A program made the translations under genes and the position numbers. From assembly GCA_036245525.1 (NCBI GenBank), contig BTPG01000003.1, positions 136,559,582 through 136,623,581 of the forward strand: 64,000 nucleotides of DNA, read 5' to 3'. Positions 46,501 through 53,810 of this stretch are shown in pieces (positions within the stretch are counted from its first letter, which is position 1; each line of letters opens with the position of its first letter). The DNA comes from Semisulcospira habei (Eukaryota > Mollusca > Gastropoda > Semisulcospiridae). The notes below the pieces were generated by a model. The model did not search any database, was not told where the DNA came from, and saw only the letters and a program-made list of their open reading frames with translations.

Positions 46501-48417
46501 CGGACGAGAAGTTGGGAGACGTCTTGGGGTGTCCCATTCAGTGATCCAGAGGCTGCTGGCACGATTCCAAGAAACTGGAATCACTCTCCTGCACCTAATC
46601 CTCACTCACCTGGAAACACCAAAGTCCTTTGTCAGAGTTCTCTTTGTTGACTTTTCCAGCATCTTCAAACAATGAGGCCTCACCTTCTGGCTGACAAGCT
46701 GCGTCACATGAATGTCAGCCCTTCTCTGATCCTATGGATCTTGAACTTCCTAGTGGAAAGGACACAGTGTGTTAGTGTAAACAACTTGATGTCATCCGTC
46801 ATCGCCACGTCCGTGGGCAGCCCCCACAGATGTGTGGTCTCGCCTGTCCTTTACATCCTCTTCACAAATGACTGTACCAGCTCCAACGACATGACTCACT
46901 ATGTCAAATTTGCAGACGACACAGCAGTTGTAGATCTGTCAAACTCAGATGCTGACTACTTTGCAGAAGTGGGTCAGTTTGTCTCATGGTGTCATAATAA
47001 CCATCTACAGTTAAACATGGGCAAGACTGAGGAGATGGTAGTCGACTTTCAGCAGCCTAGCAGTGGGCCAACTCCCACCTCCTCAGCCCCTTTTGTCACT
47101 CGCACAGATGTTTACAAATACCTAGGGACCTTGATTGATTCATGGTTATCCTTCACCGACAACACAGACCTCATCTTTAAGAAAGCCCAAGGGAGACTGT
47201 ATATATGCTGAGCAAACTCCGCTCCTTTGATGTGAGCCTCAAAATCCTCAGGCAGTTCTACCCGTTTTATATAAAGCCTTCTTACGTTCTCCTTTGTCTC
47301 ATTGTTCAGCTCCCTGGGCGAGAAGAACTTTATGAAGCTGAATAAGATAATCAGGTTTAGTGAGAAAATCGTTGGGGGCAGGTCGGAGAGCCTTGACGAC
47401 CTTTACAGGATGAGAATGATACACAAGGGTCTGAGGCTGGCAGCTGACACTTCCCACTGCCTTTCTAAGCACCTTCAAATGCTCCTGTCTGGCCGTAGGT
47501 TTAAGGCTCCTCTTGTTAAAACAAAACGCTACAAGGGGAGGTTTGTACCCTTGGCCATCCGTCTCTTAAATGAAGAGTGCGTTAACTAGCGTATCTCTCT
47601 CTCTCCCTGATGACGCCGTCGAGGAACTTGCACCTCAGATGTTGCAGTGGCATCTTGCAAGTGGCACTCACTCCTATACCACTAACACTGTGGTCATGTA
47701 GTGTTTTTTCATAATGTGGCTAAAACCGTACGCGCGCATGTGATCCCAATGAAAGAAAATTTGTCGGCTAGACTGACACAATAAAGTTTTTGAATTTGAA
47801 CGATGACCCTGCTCAGGACGCCCGCGCTGCACCAGCAGAACCTCTGTGTGGCGGCTCTGCGCGACTGAACTGTCACATCAACCACTCTGTGACGTCCACT
47901 GATGCAAACGTTTACGTCAACAGAAGCAGTCTGCCGACGTCTGCGTGAAATTGGCCTGGCTTCAGTGAGAATACCCCTCACTCCAGCTCATCGCAGAGCC
48001 TGGGTTGCCTGGTGTCGTCAACATGTTAGGTGGAACAGACTCCAGTGGACTCTATAGTTGTTAAGTGACACCTCCAAAACTTGGGCAATGCAGCCTTTGG
48101 ACTAAATAAGTTAAGTACATGACACTATCAGCAGAACTAAAAAAGAAACTGAGTGTGGCCTTCACACATGTGCTGTGATCAGTAATTTAGGACCTCAATA
48201 CAACCTAAAGACCCCAAATTACAGACCAGTACACTTACAATAACCATGAGTACCACTATTATTACAATACCTGTGAATCAAACATGCGATTTGCATTTTG
48301 TCTCTGTGCTGATTTTTCATTCAGTCTGTTATTCGAACCACGTGGTACATGTAGGTAGATGTCTGCTGTTGCCAAACTAAGAACAGTTGCAAGTTGAACA
48401 ACTCTCGGAATCATCAT
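19348..48417 (-). CDS. Gene A: DD3-3-like secreted protein, eight exons, C-terminus not in window
   Basis: Eight exons with GT/AG borders and matching phases (48,417-48,271; 45,484-45,404; 43,500-43,344; 28,294-28,112; 27,275-27,083; 26,560-26,415; 19,832-19,685; 19,515-19,348) give about 407 residues. The protein has an N-terminal signal peptide, then the blocks [58 protein letters not shown] and [13 protein letters not shown]. From memory these match animal and Dictyostelium DD3-3 proteins, whose biochemical function is not known to me. Everything is cysteine-rich and extracellular in character, with no transmembrane segment. The last exons must lie beyond the left edge or be lost: 1-19,290 is all transposons. 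Intron 3 is 15 kb and intron 6 contains a DIRS1-like element. I saw no in-frame stop in the exons. Confidence 0.75.
19685..19832 (-). CDS. Gene A exon 7
   Basis: It encodes [40 protein letters not shown] and DCFEAPWS. The acceptor is tcctttgcag, the donor GTACAC, and it ends in phase 2. [17 protein letters not shown] across exons 7-8 matches the family. Confidence 0.8.
19890..20025 (-). mobile_element. tRNA-derived SINE, in intron 7/6 side of gene A
   Basis: The reverse strand has an A-box-like TAGCTCAGGTGGTAGAG and, ~30 bp on, a B-box-like GGGGGTTAAAATCC, in the spacing of a tRNA gene. It then continues into non-tRNA sequence. There is no foldable acceptor stem, so it is not a functional tRNA gene. 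Confidence 0.5.
20545..20642 (-). repeat. DIRS copy 2 internal complementary region
   Basis: gtaataccatcggtaagt ... aaagaaaaatt is the reverse complement of the left end; catttgtttcctcaaaac ... ggtattactaatagga is that of the right end. The two halves are contiguous. Confidence 0.8.
20800..21426 (-). pseudogene. Tyrosine recombinase remnant, DIRS copy 2
   Basis: The frame at 21,426-21,010 (138 codons) reads [38 protein letters not shown] (box I Arg), [19 protein letters not shown] and [20 protein letters not shown], the standard order in DIRS-type recombinases. The downstream box II survives only as [12 protein letters not shown] (His replaced by Asn), followed by [11 protein letters not shown] stop and a frameshift remove the tyrosine block (TLRDL visible out of frame). 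This copy's enzyme is dead. Confidence 0.7.
24865..25390 (-). repeat. 72-bp tandem array in DIRS copy 2, open in several frames
   Basis: About seven units of 72 bp contain cacggtcaagggcaactta, agccccatccgcggtaatgtg and gctgtggtagctgtcctgtt. Diverged units extend left to about 24,630. Because 72 is a multiple of three, one minus frame (24-residue unit with [17 protein letters not shown]) and two plus frames stay open for about 200 codons each. I take this as a by-product of the repeat, not as proof of a gene. Confidence 0.7.
26415..26560 (-). CDS. Gene A exon 6
   Basis: It encodes [38 protein letters not shown] and [11 protein letters not shown]. The acceptor is cctattacag. The donor GTAAGTAC occupies 26,414-26,407 and the DIRS1-like element begins at 26,406, so the splice site survives next to the insertion. 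It ends in phase 1. Confidence 0.75.
26868..26985. repeat. Palindromic repeat with CCTGCAG...CTGCAGG-type core (family III)
   Basis: A short hairpin is centred at about 26,909 (ccctgcagccgcaggg with flanking gatgatcacgag / ctcatgag), followed by tatgcctcttgcag. Relatives lie at 36,545-36,640, 44,215-44,290 and 56,205-56,290, with decayed ones near 20,090 and 28,495. Confidence 0.5.
27083..27275 (-). CDS. Gene A exon 5
   Basis: It encodes [39 protein letters not shown] and [19 protein letters not shown]. Gene B has the same blocks ([24 protein letters not shown]). The acceptor is ctgtccag, the donor GTGTGT, and it ends in phase 2. Confidence 0.8.
27700..27788. mobile_element. Short TTAA-type foldback MITE, family II, copy 1
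   Basis: An ~88-bp palindrome runs from taaccctttggctgtc to gacagccaaagggtt, with the centre gattcctgcaggaatc. It lies in intron 4 of gene A. Confidence 0.65.
28112..28294 (-). CDS. Gene A exon 4
   Basis: It encodes [19 protein letters not shown] through [20 protein letters not shown] and YMRERNQG. The acceptor is gactacag (phase 1 in), the donor GTGAGC (phase 1 out). It joins exon 3 across a 15-kb intron without loss of frame. Confidence 0.8.
28360..28447. mobile_element. Short foldback MITE, family II, copy 2
   Basis: It has the same palindrome as 27,700-27,788, with a cctgcaggaatc centre and diverged arms. It lies just upstream of gene A exon 4. Confidence 0.55.
28725..29506 (+). repeat. 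Helentron/HINE-like element, copy 2
   Basis: It contains a 5' unique part (tggcttctgcaccagcaaaatcc, shared with copy 3), about four ~165-bp core units, then the common tail with ggacggacgac and the terminal stem ctcacttttgcttcgcacgtgag followed by ccaaaaa. Confidence 0.6.
29676..30540 (-). repeat. 3' LTR of the gypsy element
   Basis: It is 865 bp, the same length as the other LTR, with roughly eleven substitutions between them by eye (about 1.3%). Confidence 0.9.
30856..32070 (-). pseudogene. gypsy integrase core, GPY/F module and start of a truncated RT
   Basis: Residues 1-175 hold the integrase core ([24 protein letters not shown] with the second Asp; [11 protein letters not shown] with the Glu). 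Then follows the GPY/F-like module ([30 protein letters not shown]). From about residue 285 the sequence changes into the entry of a gypsy RT ([52 protein letters not shown]) and ends before any RT catalytic block. The 315 bp to the LTR hold no RT or RNase H. Confidence 0.8.
32064..32567 (-). pseudogene. gypsy integrase, zinc-binding HHCC part and first catalytic Asp
   Basis: The HHCC zinc finger is seen as [14 protein letters not shown] with CRSCDIC. The core then starts with [14 protein letters not shown] (first catalytic Asp). The frame shifts within a few codons and continues in the frame 32,070-30,856. Confidence 0.8.
32637..33542 (-). pseudogene. gypsy gag zinc knuckle and aspartic protease
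   Basis: This 301-codon frame begins with the gag C-terminus ([19 protein letters not shown]), followed by one CX2CX4HX4C knuckle ([14 protein letters not shown], about residue 100). The protease active site is [10 protein letters not shown] (about residue 219), with the flap-side LILADGTV and the C-terminal DLIIGN motif. It ends in a TGA just after DPE, where related elements continue; I infer a nonsense mutation. Confidence 0.8.
33475..34188 (-). pseudogene. gypsy gag (N-terminal and capsid part)
   Basis: Starts [17 protein letters not shown]. Residues ~28-110 are a highly charged E/K/R-rich coiled coil. The capsid-like part follows ([56 protein letters not shown]). The frame breaks near residue 225, where the downstream gag continues in the overlapping frame that starts at 33,542. 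Gag packages element RNA. Confidence 0.8.
34271..35135 (-). repeat. 5' LTR of the gypsy element
   Basis: It is 865 bp with TG...CA ends on the coding strand. The element's promoter is expected here. The primer-binding site lies immediately inside, at about 34,250-34,268. Confidence 0.9.
35141..36540. other. Intron 3 of gene A, mostly unrecognised
   Basis: AT-rich, no recognisable gene. It contains a coding-like minus-strand frame at 36,213-35,953 (listed separately) and a small hairpin at 36,303-36,348 (aagaccatcattcaggtg / cacctgaacgatggtctt). Confidence 0.4.
35953..36213 (-). other. Coding-like frame of unknown origin
   Basis: The 86-codon frame [20 protein letters not shown], then [20 protein letters not shown] and [17 protein letters not shown] has protein-like composition in its first ~60 residues. 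It is bounded by no clear acceptor, and I do not recognise the family. It could be an exon of a gene nested in intron 3, or a transposon fragment. Confidence 0.25.
36545..36640. repeat. Palindromic repeat family III
   Basis: ctcatgagcccctgc and gcaggggctcatga-type arms flank a short loop near 36,588, with gcaagagac / gtatgcctc outside. Confidence 0.5.
36674..41027 (-). mobile_element. DIRS1-like retroelement, copy 3 (intron 3 of gene A)
   Basis: Inverted terminal repeats occupy 36,674-36,908 and 40,823-41,027, with the internal complementary region at 36,942-37,035. A decayed recombinase reads leftward at 37,200-37,600 ([39 protein letters not shown], where the second box-II Arg is Ile), with stops. 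At 4.35 kb it is 1.8 kb shorter than the other copies, so it is internally deleted. A ~123-bp repeat pair sits at about 39,590-39,790. Confidence 0.75.
36942..37035 (-). repeat. DIRS copy 3 internal complementary region
   Basis: gtaatgtcatcggtaagt ... gagaaaaatcc is the reverse complement of the left end, directly followed by atttattatctcaaaatc ... gacattactactagga, which is that of the right end. Confidence 0.8.
41143..41857. mobile_element. pogo/Tigger-like non-autonomous DNA transposon
   Basis: The ends are CAGTGGAGTCC at 41,143 and GGACTCCACTG at 41,857, flanked by TA on both sides (41,141-41,142; 41,858-41,859). Subterminal ttaacacgaa words repeat in both orientations. The CAGT ends plus the TA duplication match the pogo/Tigger group. 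No transposase is seen in its 715 bp. Confidence 0.75.
42218..42281 (-). other. Possible small exon of an unidentified gene nested in gene A
   Basis: The 64-bp open stretch [20 protein letters not shown] has the acceptor ttttcag and donor GTGGGT. A 140-bp tandem duplication repeats it at 42,355-42,421 as [19 protein letters not shown], but that copy has lost the donor GT. I do not recognise the family; the sequence does not belong to the DD3-3 protein, since exon 3 joins exon 4 directly. Confidence 0.3.
42628..42653 (-). other. Possible 26-bp exon of the same nested gene
   Basis: gctttttcccag / GTAAGTTC bracket 26 bp that could encode KIMAELHSG. This rests on splice-site quality only. Confidence 0.15.
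43344..43500 (-). CDS. Gene A exon 3
   Basis: It encodes [20 protein letters not shown], then [15 protein letters not shown] and [17 protein letters not shown]. The acceptor is gttctag, the donor GTAAAC, and it ends in phase 1. The [11 protein letters not shown] core with paired cysteines is the best conserved DD3-3 block. Confidence 0.8.
43895..44107. mobile_element. TTAA-flanked foldback MITE, family I
   Basis: TTAACCC at 43,895 and GAGTTAA ending at 44,107, with a central hairpin gattagcttggcgcc / ggcaccaagctaatc. It lies in intron 2 of gene A. Confidence 0.7.
44215..44290. repeat. Palindromic repeat family III
   Basis: gcaagaggcatagatcc, catgagcccctgc and their inverted partners surround a short loop at about 44,250. 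It is the best preserved of the four. Confidence 0.55.
44291..44970. other. Intron 2 of gene A, unrecognised
   Basis: AT-rich, with no supported gene or repeat. Confidence 0.4.
44976..45097 (-). other. Possible first coding exon of the nested gene (acidic, serine-rich)
   Basis: ATG 45,097 opens [20 protein letters not shown], continuing to [10 protein letters not shown], followed by CAG/GTCATT as a weak donor. The low-complexity acidic start looks like the N-terminus of a nuclear protein. No downstream domain is recognised. Confidence 0.25.
45404..45484 (-). CDS. Gene A exon 2
   Basis: It has 27 codons, phase 0 at both ends: [11 protein letters not shown] then [15 protein letters not shown]. 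The acceptor is tttcag and the donor GTGAGC. It continues exon 1 to give [14 protein letters not shown], mirrored in gene B as [14 protein letters not shown]. Confidence 0.8.
46091..46445. mobile_element. Palindromic insertion inside the Tc1 element
   Basis: Arms of about 95 bp (aggaaggttacaaagtaaag ... gccaaagca and inverse) surround a C-run (46,294-46,318). CCTAACGCCAGTAG occurs directly repeated at 46,077-46,090 and 46,446-46,459, like a target duplication. Confidence 0.6.
46575..47799 (+). mobile_element. 5'-truncated LINE inserted in the Tc1 transposase
   Basis: RT blocks are visible ([53 protein letters not shown]), then the C-terminus ([34 protein letters not shown]). A 3' UTR with aataaagttt and a gaattt-type tail follows. 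Several frame breaks are present. A shorter relative lies at 51,721-52,330. Confidence 0.75.
48271..48417 (-). CDS. Gene A exon 1: signal peptide and mature N-terminus
   Basis: It starts at ATG 48,417 (a second ATG follows) and encodes 49 codons. Residues 1-18 ([18 protein letters not shown]) form a short signal peptide with a likely cut before DIYLHVPRG. The mature start matches DD3-3 ([15 protein letters not shown]). It ends FDSQ, phase 0, at donor GTATTG. A cag directly precedes the ATG, so the 5' UTR may be in a separate exon. Confidence 0.75.
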
Positions 48418-48884
48418 CTGGAACACACAACCACATATAAATATTTAACCCATTCGTGTCCAGCCCCGAGTATACTTGTGGCCCGAAATTTCTCCTACAC
48501 ATCCGGCCACGAGTTAGTTCGTGGCCCAATTAAAATTAATCAAATTAAAATCAGTTAAAATATCTCATTTAAAAACCTTTTCAGGTCTACATAATGTACA
48601 TAATCAAGTAACACATTCCATTTAGTGAAAGTATACAAAGTTTCAGCTCATTCCATACATCTTTCTATTTTTGTGATTTTTTAAGTAATGTGACTATAGT
48701 TTTTAGTATTTAAAAAAATGGGACCATTAACATGGACAGGAATGGGTTATGCCTGTTCTTAACTATGTGAAATGTCATAAGATTCCCCAAAGTTTGGTAT
48801 ACTTAATTCAAGTACCACATTATGCATAAATCTTAAATTTCAGCACCATTTGTCTTTGTTATGTTAATTGCCTAGTCAACATAC

Positions 48885-49127
48885 TTAACCCATATCATAC
48901 TAAGGCTAAAAGCTTCAAATTTGTACACTGCCACATATATATACAGGCTACATTATAGTACTTAAAGATAAGGATATATAGATCAATGGCTTTAGTTCAA
49001 GGGTAGTGCCAGAATAGCTTGGCGCCGAGAGGCACCAAGTTTTTCTGGCACTACCCTTGAGTTGAACTATTTTACTTTTAGTCAAACTTATTTCACACAC
49101 TGGTGTATTCTGAATGATAAGGGTTAA
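48885..49127. mobile_element. TTAA-flanked foldback MITE, family I
   Basis: TTAACCCATATCATAC starts at 48,885 and ...GATAAGGGTTAA ends at 49,127, with the hairpin agaatagcttggcgcc / ggcaccaagtttttct. It lies about 470 bp upstream of the gene A start codon. Confidence 0.7.
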
Positions 49128-50222
49128 TGAACTTCTACACCAGTTTGGAATTGCAGCAGATGCACATGAGATTCTGCTCAGCCCTTAGAACAACAATCTA
49201 TGTTTAGCTGCTGCTCGAGCAGACAATGTCGTAGTTATAGAACGAAATGAATTTATTGTCAAATTAATTTATATTCAAGGCTGAAGTAGCCACCATAGTA
49301 TACATTTTTAGACACTTTACCCCATGTACACTGTTCAGTGTTGAACTGTACCCCGTATACACTGACCAGTGTAAAACTGTCCAAGACTTTTCAAGTCTCG
49401 GGCAAGAGTTGAATGAATTCTCAGATAACATACCAGTAACTATGTCAGTACTTTGCGTCATTAAAACATAATGAAAAATTACCTATAATTAAATTACCTA
49501 GTAAAATACACTTAAAACACAGGACACTGACACACTGGTATACTGCGTCCTTTAATTAAAACAAAATAGTCTACACGGCAGCTCAACTAATACTTTTCGA
49601 TTATAGATATTTCCTTTGTCAAAGATACAGATTTTTTTTTTCTAGGCGCCACCTTACCGTCGATCCACTGTAGACTACACCTGGTTGTGTATGCTGACGC
49701 TGAGAAAAACACGGTTTTCCTCTGTGCCGCTCTTAGGTGTTGAACGGCCTCACGTTCGACAGCAAAATAGACTACTTAGATCACTATATGGACTGATCAC
49801 GCACATTACACTCGGGTAGATAGCCTTCCGCGTAAGCAGGCTCTTTCACAAGCCCGAATTTGATATTTCGTAACTTGATTACATGCCAAACTGAATATAG
49901 CAGGACGAATTTATCAATCGAAAAACTGTCGTCATTCTAAATAAACACACGATGTTCAATAATAGAGGACTATTTCTTGTTCTCTCACCGTTGTGTGTTT
50001 CTCCGCATTGTGTCCTTAACTTTTCATTGAAACGCAGTCATTCTCGAACTGAGTCATACCCAATGTTTACCTAAAATGGAAGGACGGAATTAGGAAGCAA
50101 CTCGTGACTTACAAAGAACTAGGTTTCCAGTCGGTCAGTTTCCCTCATCCGGCTCGGTAATCCACTCATCGCAGTCCAAGGCCAACTTCAGAATTTAGTC
50201 TAGCAGACGACAAACCACCTAC
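49128..50222. other. Upstream region of gene A, no recognised gene
   Basis: AT-rich. The gene A promoter and a 5' UTR exon should lie somewhere here or closer to 48,420; I could not identify either. Confidence 0.3.
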
Positions 50223-50369
50223 CTGACACACTTTGAGGATAGTTCCAACCCGTGTTGGAGGATTCAAGGAACCCTTGTCGACTGTACATTGTTGAGAAGA
50301 GAAATGAAATCGTATGCCTACTTCGTCACAGCCCTGATCAGCTTTGTTCATGGCGACATTTATTTTCAC
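50223..50369 (-). other. Candidate first coding exon of an unidentified gene
   Basis: ATG 50,369 opens 49 codons (MKINVAMNKADQGCDEVGIR, then FHFSSQQCTVDKGS and VGTILKVCQ) to a consensus donor CAG/GTAGGT at 50,223. The composition is protein-like and the start context is good, but no downstream exon was found in the window. Confidence 0.3.
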
Positions 50370-50642
50370 AATCCGAGGTAACCTTTAGATCTCTATATCT
50401 CTTATTGACACGCAAGGCCGCCTAAACGTTGGTTGTATTACACTGAGATTATTTTATATTGAGCAACATTAGTGCCGATAACTGACAGGCATATGTAATT
50501 ACGAGACCCGAAAAAAAAATGTCCGAGTCATAAGACGAGGACATTTTCATTGAGTCTCCGCTTGGCACGCAAGGGATTTTGGGAAGGAAAGTTTGTCAAG
50601 CAAATTCATTAATATTAATTTGCTTGTTATGCAATATATCAA

Positions 50643-50985
50643 TAGGGCTCGGGAGGTTCCCCGCGTTGCCTAGGAGTGTCGGCTGCCGCGCCACCATCTT
50701 GAGAGAACACGCTAGCCTGGCGATAGTCTTCAGACAGTAGCGAAGTATATTAACACGTTTTTCTTCATGTTTCTTCCTCTTTGGAAACAAACAAAAACAG
50801 ATTCTGTTTAGCGGTTTCCTACGGTGATGGCAAGACTTTCTGTTATTGCCTTTAGGCTATAGAACGTCAGGACTTTCCTGACATTGTCATGACAGCGATT
50901 TCCCGATGAACGCATGAGTCGCATATCCTCTCAAGGTGGCCGCCACGACTAGCCTGATGATGTCAGCTTCCCGAGCCCTATAGTC
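50643..50985. mobile_element. Putative MITE with short terminal inverted repeats
   Basis: tagggctcgggagg at the left and cttcccgagccct(a) at the right are inverted copies about 340 bp apart. There is no coding sequence inside. Confidence 0.4.
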
Positions 50986-51037
50986 TATGCATGTGTCAAA
51001 GAAGGGATAACTTTATGGAGTGGGCCCGGTACATTAT

Positions 51038-51208
51038 AATTTACTGGTAGCAGGGTTTTGCTACACAGACCCTTGCAGGCCTGAGGTAGGTCAAAGCAAC
51101 CATTGTACCCAGGAGGCCAAAGGCCTGATGGGTACAATGGTTCTTTGACCTCCCAAAGGCCTACAAGGATCCGTGCAGCAAGCCCCTGCTACCAATAAAT
51201 AACGTATT
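51038..51208. mobile_element. Foldback MITE
   Basis: Arms ttactggtagcaggg and ccctgctaccaataa bracket further inverted words (accattgtaccc / gggtacaatggt; aggtaggtcaaag / ctttgacctcc). The whole 170 bp forms one imperfect hairpin. Confidence 0.6.
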
Positions 51209-51649
51209 TATTTTCATTCCTCCACTATTTTCCAAAATATAAATAAGAAAAAAATCACCTGACCTGGATTACGCCAGACATGACTGACATCAAAGGAGTA
51301 TACATTTATACATAATAGACTTACGACGTTATTTAAAATCTTTCATGACGTTGCTGGCTCCAGTAGTGTGCCTTTTGTTTTGAAGAACACTAAGCAACTT
51401 TGTATTTTAGAACATTTTGGTGATCTTTTAAAAAACAAAACTGGCATCGAAAATGCGTAAGAAAGAGGGCTACAAAAAGTCTGCCATTAGTCGCTACAAG
51501 GGTTTTTGTAACAAAGTCACATGGTATGGTTTGCATTAATATAATTGTATATATATAATATGCGAGCCATTCTCAAAAGGTGCACACCAAAGTGTGACAA
51601 AAACTCAAAAAACAAAAACTTATTACAAGAAAGGAAAAGTCCTTTGGCT

Positions 51650-53810
51650 TACATATATGAACGACCCACACATATCTGACAATAAGTAAAGGGATGGCTT
51701 CTGCACTAACAAAATCCATGTCCTTCACGGACAACACAGACCTCATCTTCAAGAAAGCCCAAGGGAGACTGTATATGCTGCGCAAACTCCGCTCCTTTGA
51801 TGTGAGCCCCAAAATCCTCAGGCAGTTCTATTTATAGAAAGCCTTCTTACATTCTCCTTTGTCTCATGGTTTGGCTCCCTGGGCAATAAGAACTTTAGGA
51901 AGCTGAATAAGGCTTAGTGAGAAAATTGTTGGGGGCAGGTTGGAGAGCCTTGACGGCCTCTACAGGATGAGAATGATACACAAGGGCCTGAGGCTGGCAA
52001 CTGACACTTCCCACTGCCTTTCTAAGCACCTTCAAAAGCTCCCACCTGGCGGTAGGTTCAAGGCTCCTCTTGTTAAAACCATACGCTACAAGGGCAGCTT
52101 TGTACCCTCGGCCATCTGTCGCCTAAATGACGAGTGTGTTTGGCAGACTCACTCCTAATCCACTAACACTGTGGTCATGTAATGGGTTGTGTGTGTGTGT
52201 TTTTTTGTTTGTTTTTTCTTTTCACCATTGTCATAATGTGGCTAAAACTGTACGCGCACATGTGATCCCAACGAAAGAAAATTTGTCGGATAGACTGATA
52301 CAATAAAGTTTTTGGATTTGAATTTGAATTTTCTCAAAATGTAATCAGTTATCACACATCTGTGAAACCCCTGTGTCCCTTGACCTTTGTGATGAGTCGA
52401 CTAAATTAGGATACATAGGAAGGTCTTACCATCAGCTACCTTTGTGCCAAATTTGATTGAAAAGTTTGCAAAAATGTTGATAATAACTACAATTATTGGC
52501 ATTTTATACATATTTGTTGACATTTTGTGACTCTTGACCTTTTCCGAGGGGTCATCCAAATTAGTATGCATAGATAGATCTTAACATCAGGTATCTCTGT
52601 ACCAAGTTTGGGTTTGAAGTTGTGAACAGCATTTGAGAAAAAAACATCTTTTGTCAAAATGTCTTCTTTTTTTTTTAAACCTATTTTCTGGTCTCTTGTG
52701 ACCCTTGACCTTTCCCAGGGGTCATCCAACAATAATTGAGTAAAAACATTTCTTGTCAAAATATGGCTATTTTTTACCTATTTCCTGAGCTCTTGTGACC
52801 CTTGACCTTTTCAAGGGGCCATCCAAATTAGTATGCATAGATAGGTCTTACCATCAGGTATCTTTTTAAAACTAAGTTTGGGTTTGAAATTGTGAACAGT
52901 ATTTGAGAAAAAACATCTTTTGTAAAAATATGGCTATTTTGGGCCTATTTCCCTGAGCTTTTGTGACCCTTGACCTTTCTGAGATAGGTCTTACCATCAG
53001 GTATCTCTGTAGCAAGTTTGGGTTTTGAGTTGTGAATAGTGATTGAGAAAAAAACATTTTTTGTCAAAATATGACTATTTTTATACCTATTTCCTGAGCC
53101 CTTATGACCCATGACCTTTCTGAGGGGTAATCCAAATTAGTATTAGGTCTTACCATCAGTTATCTCTGTTAGCAAGTTTGAGTTTGAAGTTGTGAATAGT
53201 ATTTGAGAAAAAAACATCTTTTTTCAAAATATGGCGATTTTGGACCTATTTCTTGAGCTCTTGTGACCCTCGGCCTTTCCAATGGATCAACCAAATTAGT
53301 ATGCATAGAAAGGTCTTACCATCAGTTATCTTTTTACCAAGTTTGGGTTCGAAGTTGTGAACTGTATTTAAGAAAAAAACATCTTTTGTAAAAATATGGC
53401 TATTTTGGACCTATTTCCTGAGCTTTTGTGACCCTTGACCTTTCCAAGGGATCAACCAAATTAGTGTGCGATAAAGGTCTTACCATCAGGTATCTTTGTA
53501 CCAAGTTTGGGTTTGAAGTTGTGGATAGTATTTGAGAAACAAAATAATTATGTTAAAAAATTAGCTATTTTTTATTATTTCCTGATCCCCTGTGACCTTG
53601 ACCTTTGTGAGAGGTCACTGAAATTGGTATGTTTAGAAAGGTCTTGCCACAAAGTATCCTTGGGCCAAGTTTGAAGACTGTAGCTTGAATAGTCTTCGAG
53701 AAAATGCCAATGTTAAAGTTTACCACGAACGTGGGCGGACGGATGACGGCGGACGGACGACCACTGGCCCAGAACATAGACTCACTTTTGCTTCGCATGT
53801 GAGCCAAAAA
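51650..53810 (+). repeat. Helentron/HINE-like element, copy 3, interrupted by a LINE
   Basis: The 5' unique part (ggcttctgcactaacaaaat) ends at 51,720, and after the LINE insertion the array resumes at about 52,331 with eight or so core units. It closes with the common tail ggacggatgacggcggacg and terminal stem at 53,780-53,806. It is the longest of the three arrays. Confidence 0.6.
51721..52330 (+). mobile_element. 5'-truncated LINE 3' end inserted in HINE copy 3
   Basis: [20 protein letters not shown], then [20 protein letters not shown] through [17 protein letters not shown], with a tail of ggatttgaatttgaattt. It is collinear with 47,149-47,799, so it belongs to the same LINE family. Confidence 0.75.

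Larger units (their letters stand above)
45704..48050 (+). mobile_element. Decayed Tc1-like transposon carrying two insertions (intron 1 of gene A)
   Basis: The left end starts after a TA with taatggtcaaaacttaagggc, typical of Tc1 termini. A transposase helix-turn-helix piece is readable at 46,480-46,574 ([20 protein letters not shown]). Its continuation is at 47,800-48,045 (the [12 protein letters not shown] and [15 protein letters not shown] region) after a LINE insertion. A palindrome within a 14-bp direct repeat interrupts the 5' part. No DDE catalytic region remains, and the right end is lost near 48,050. Confidence 0.65.
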
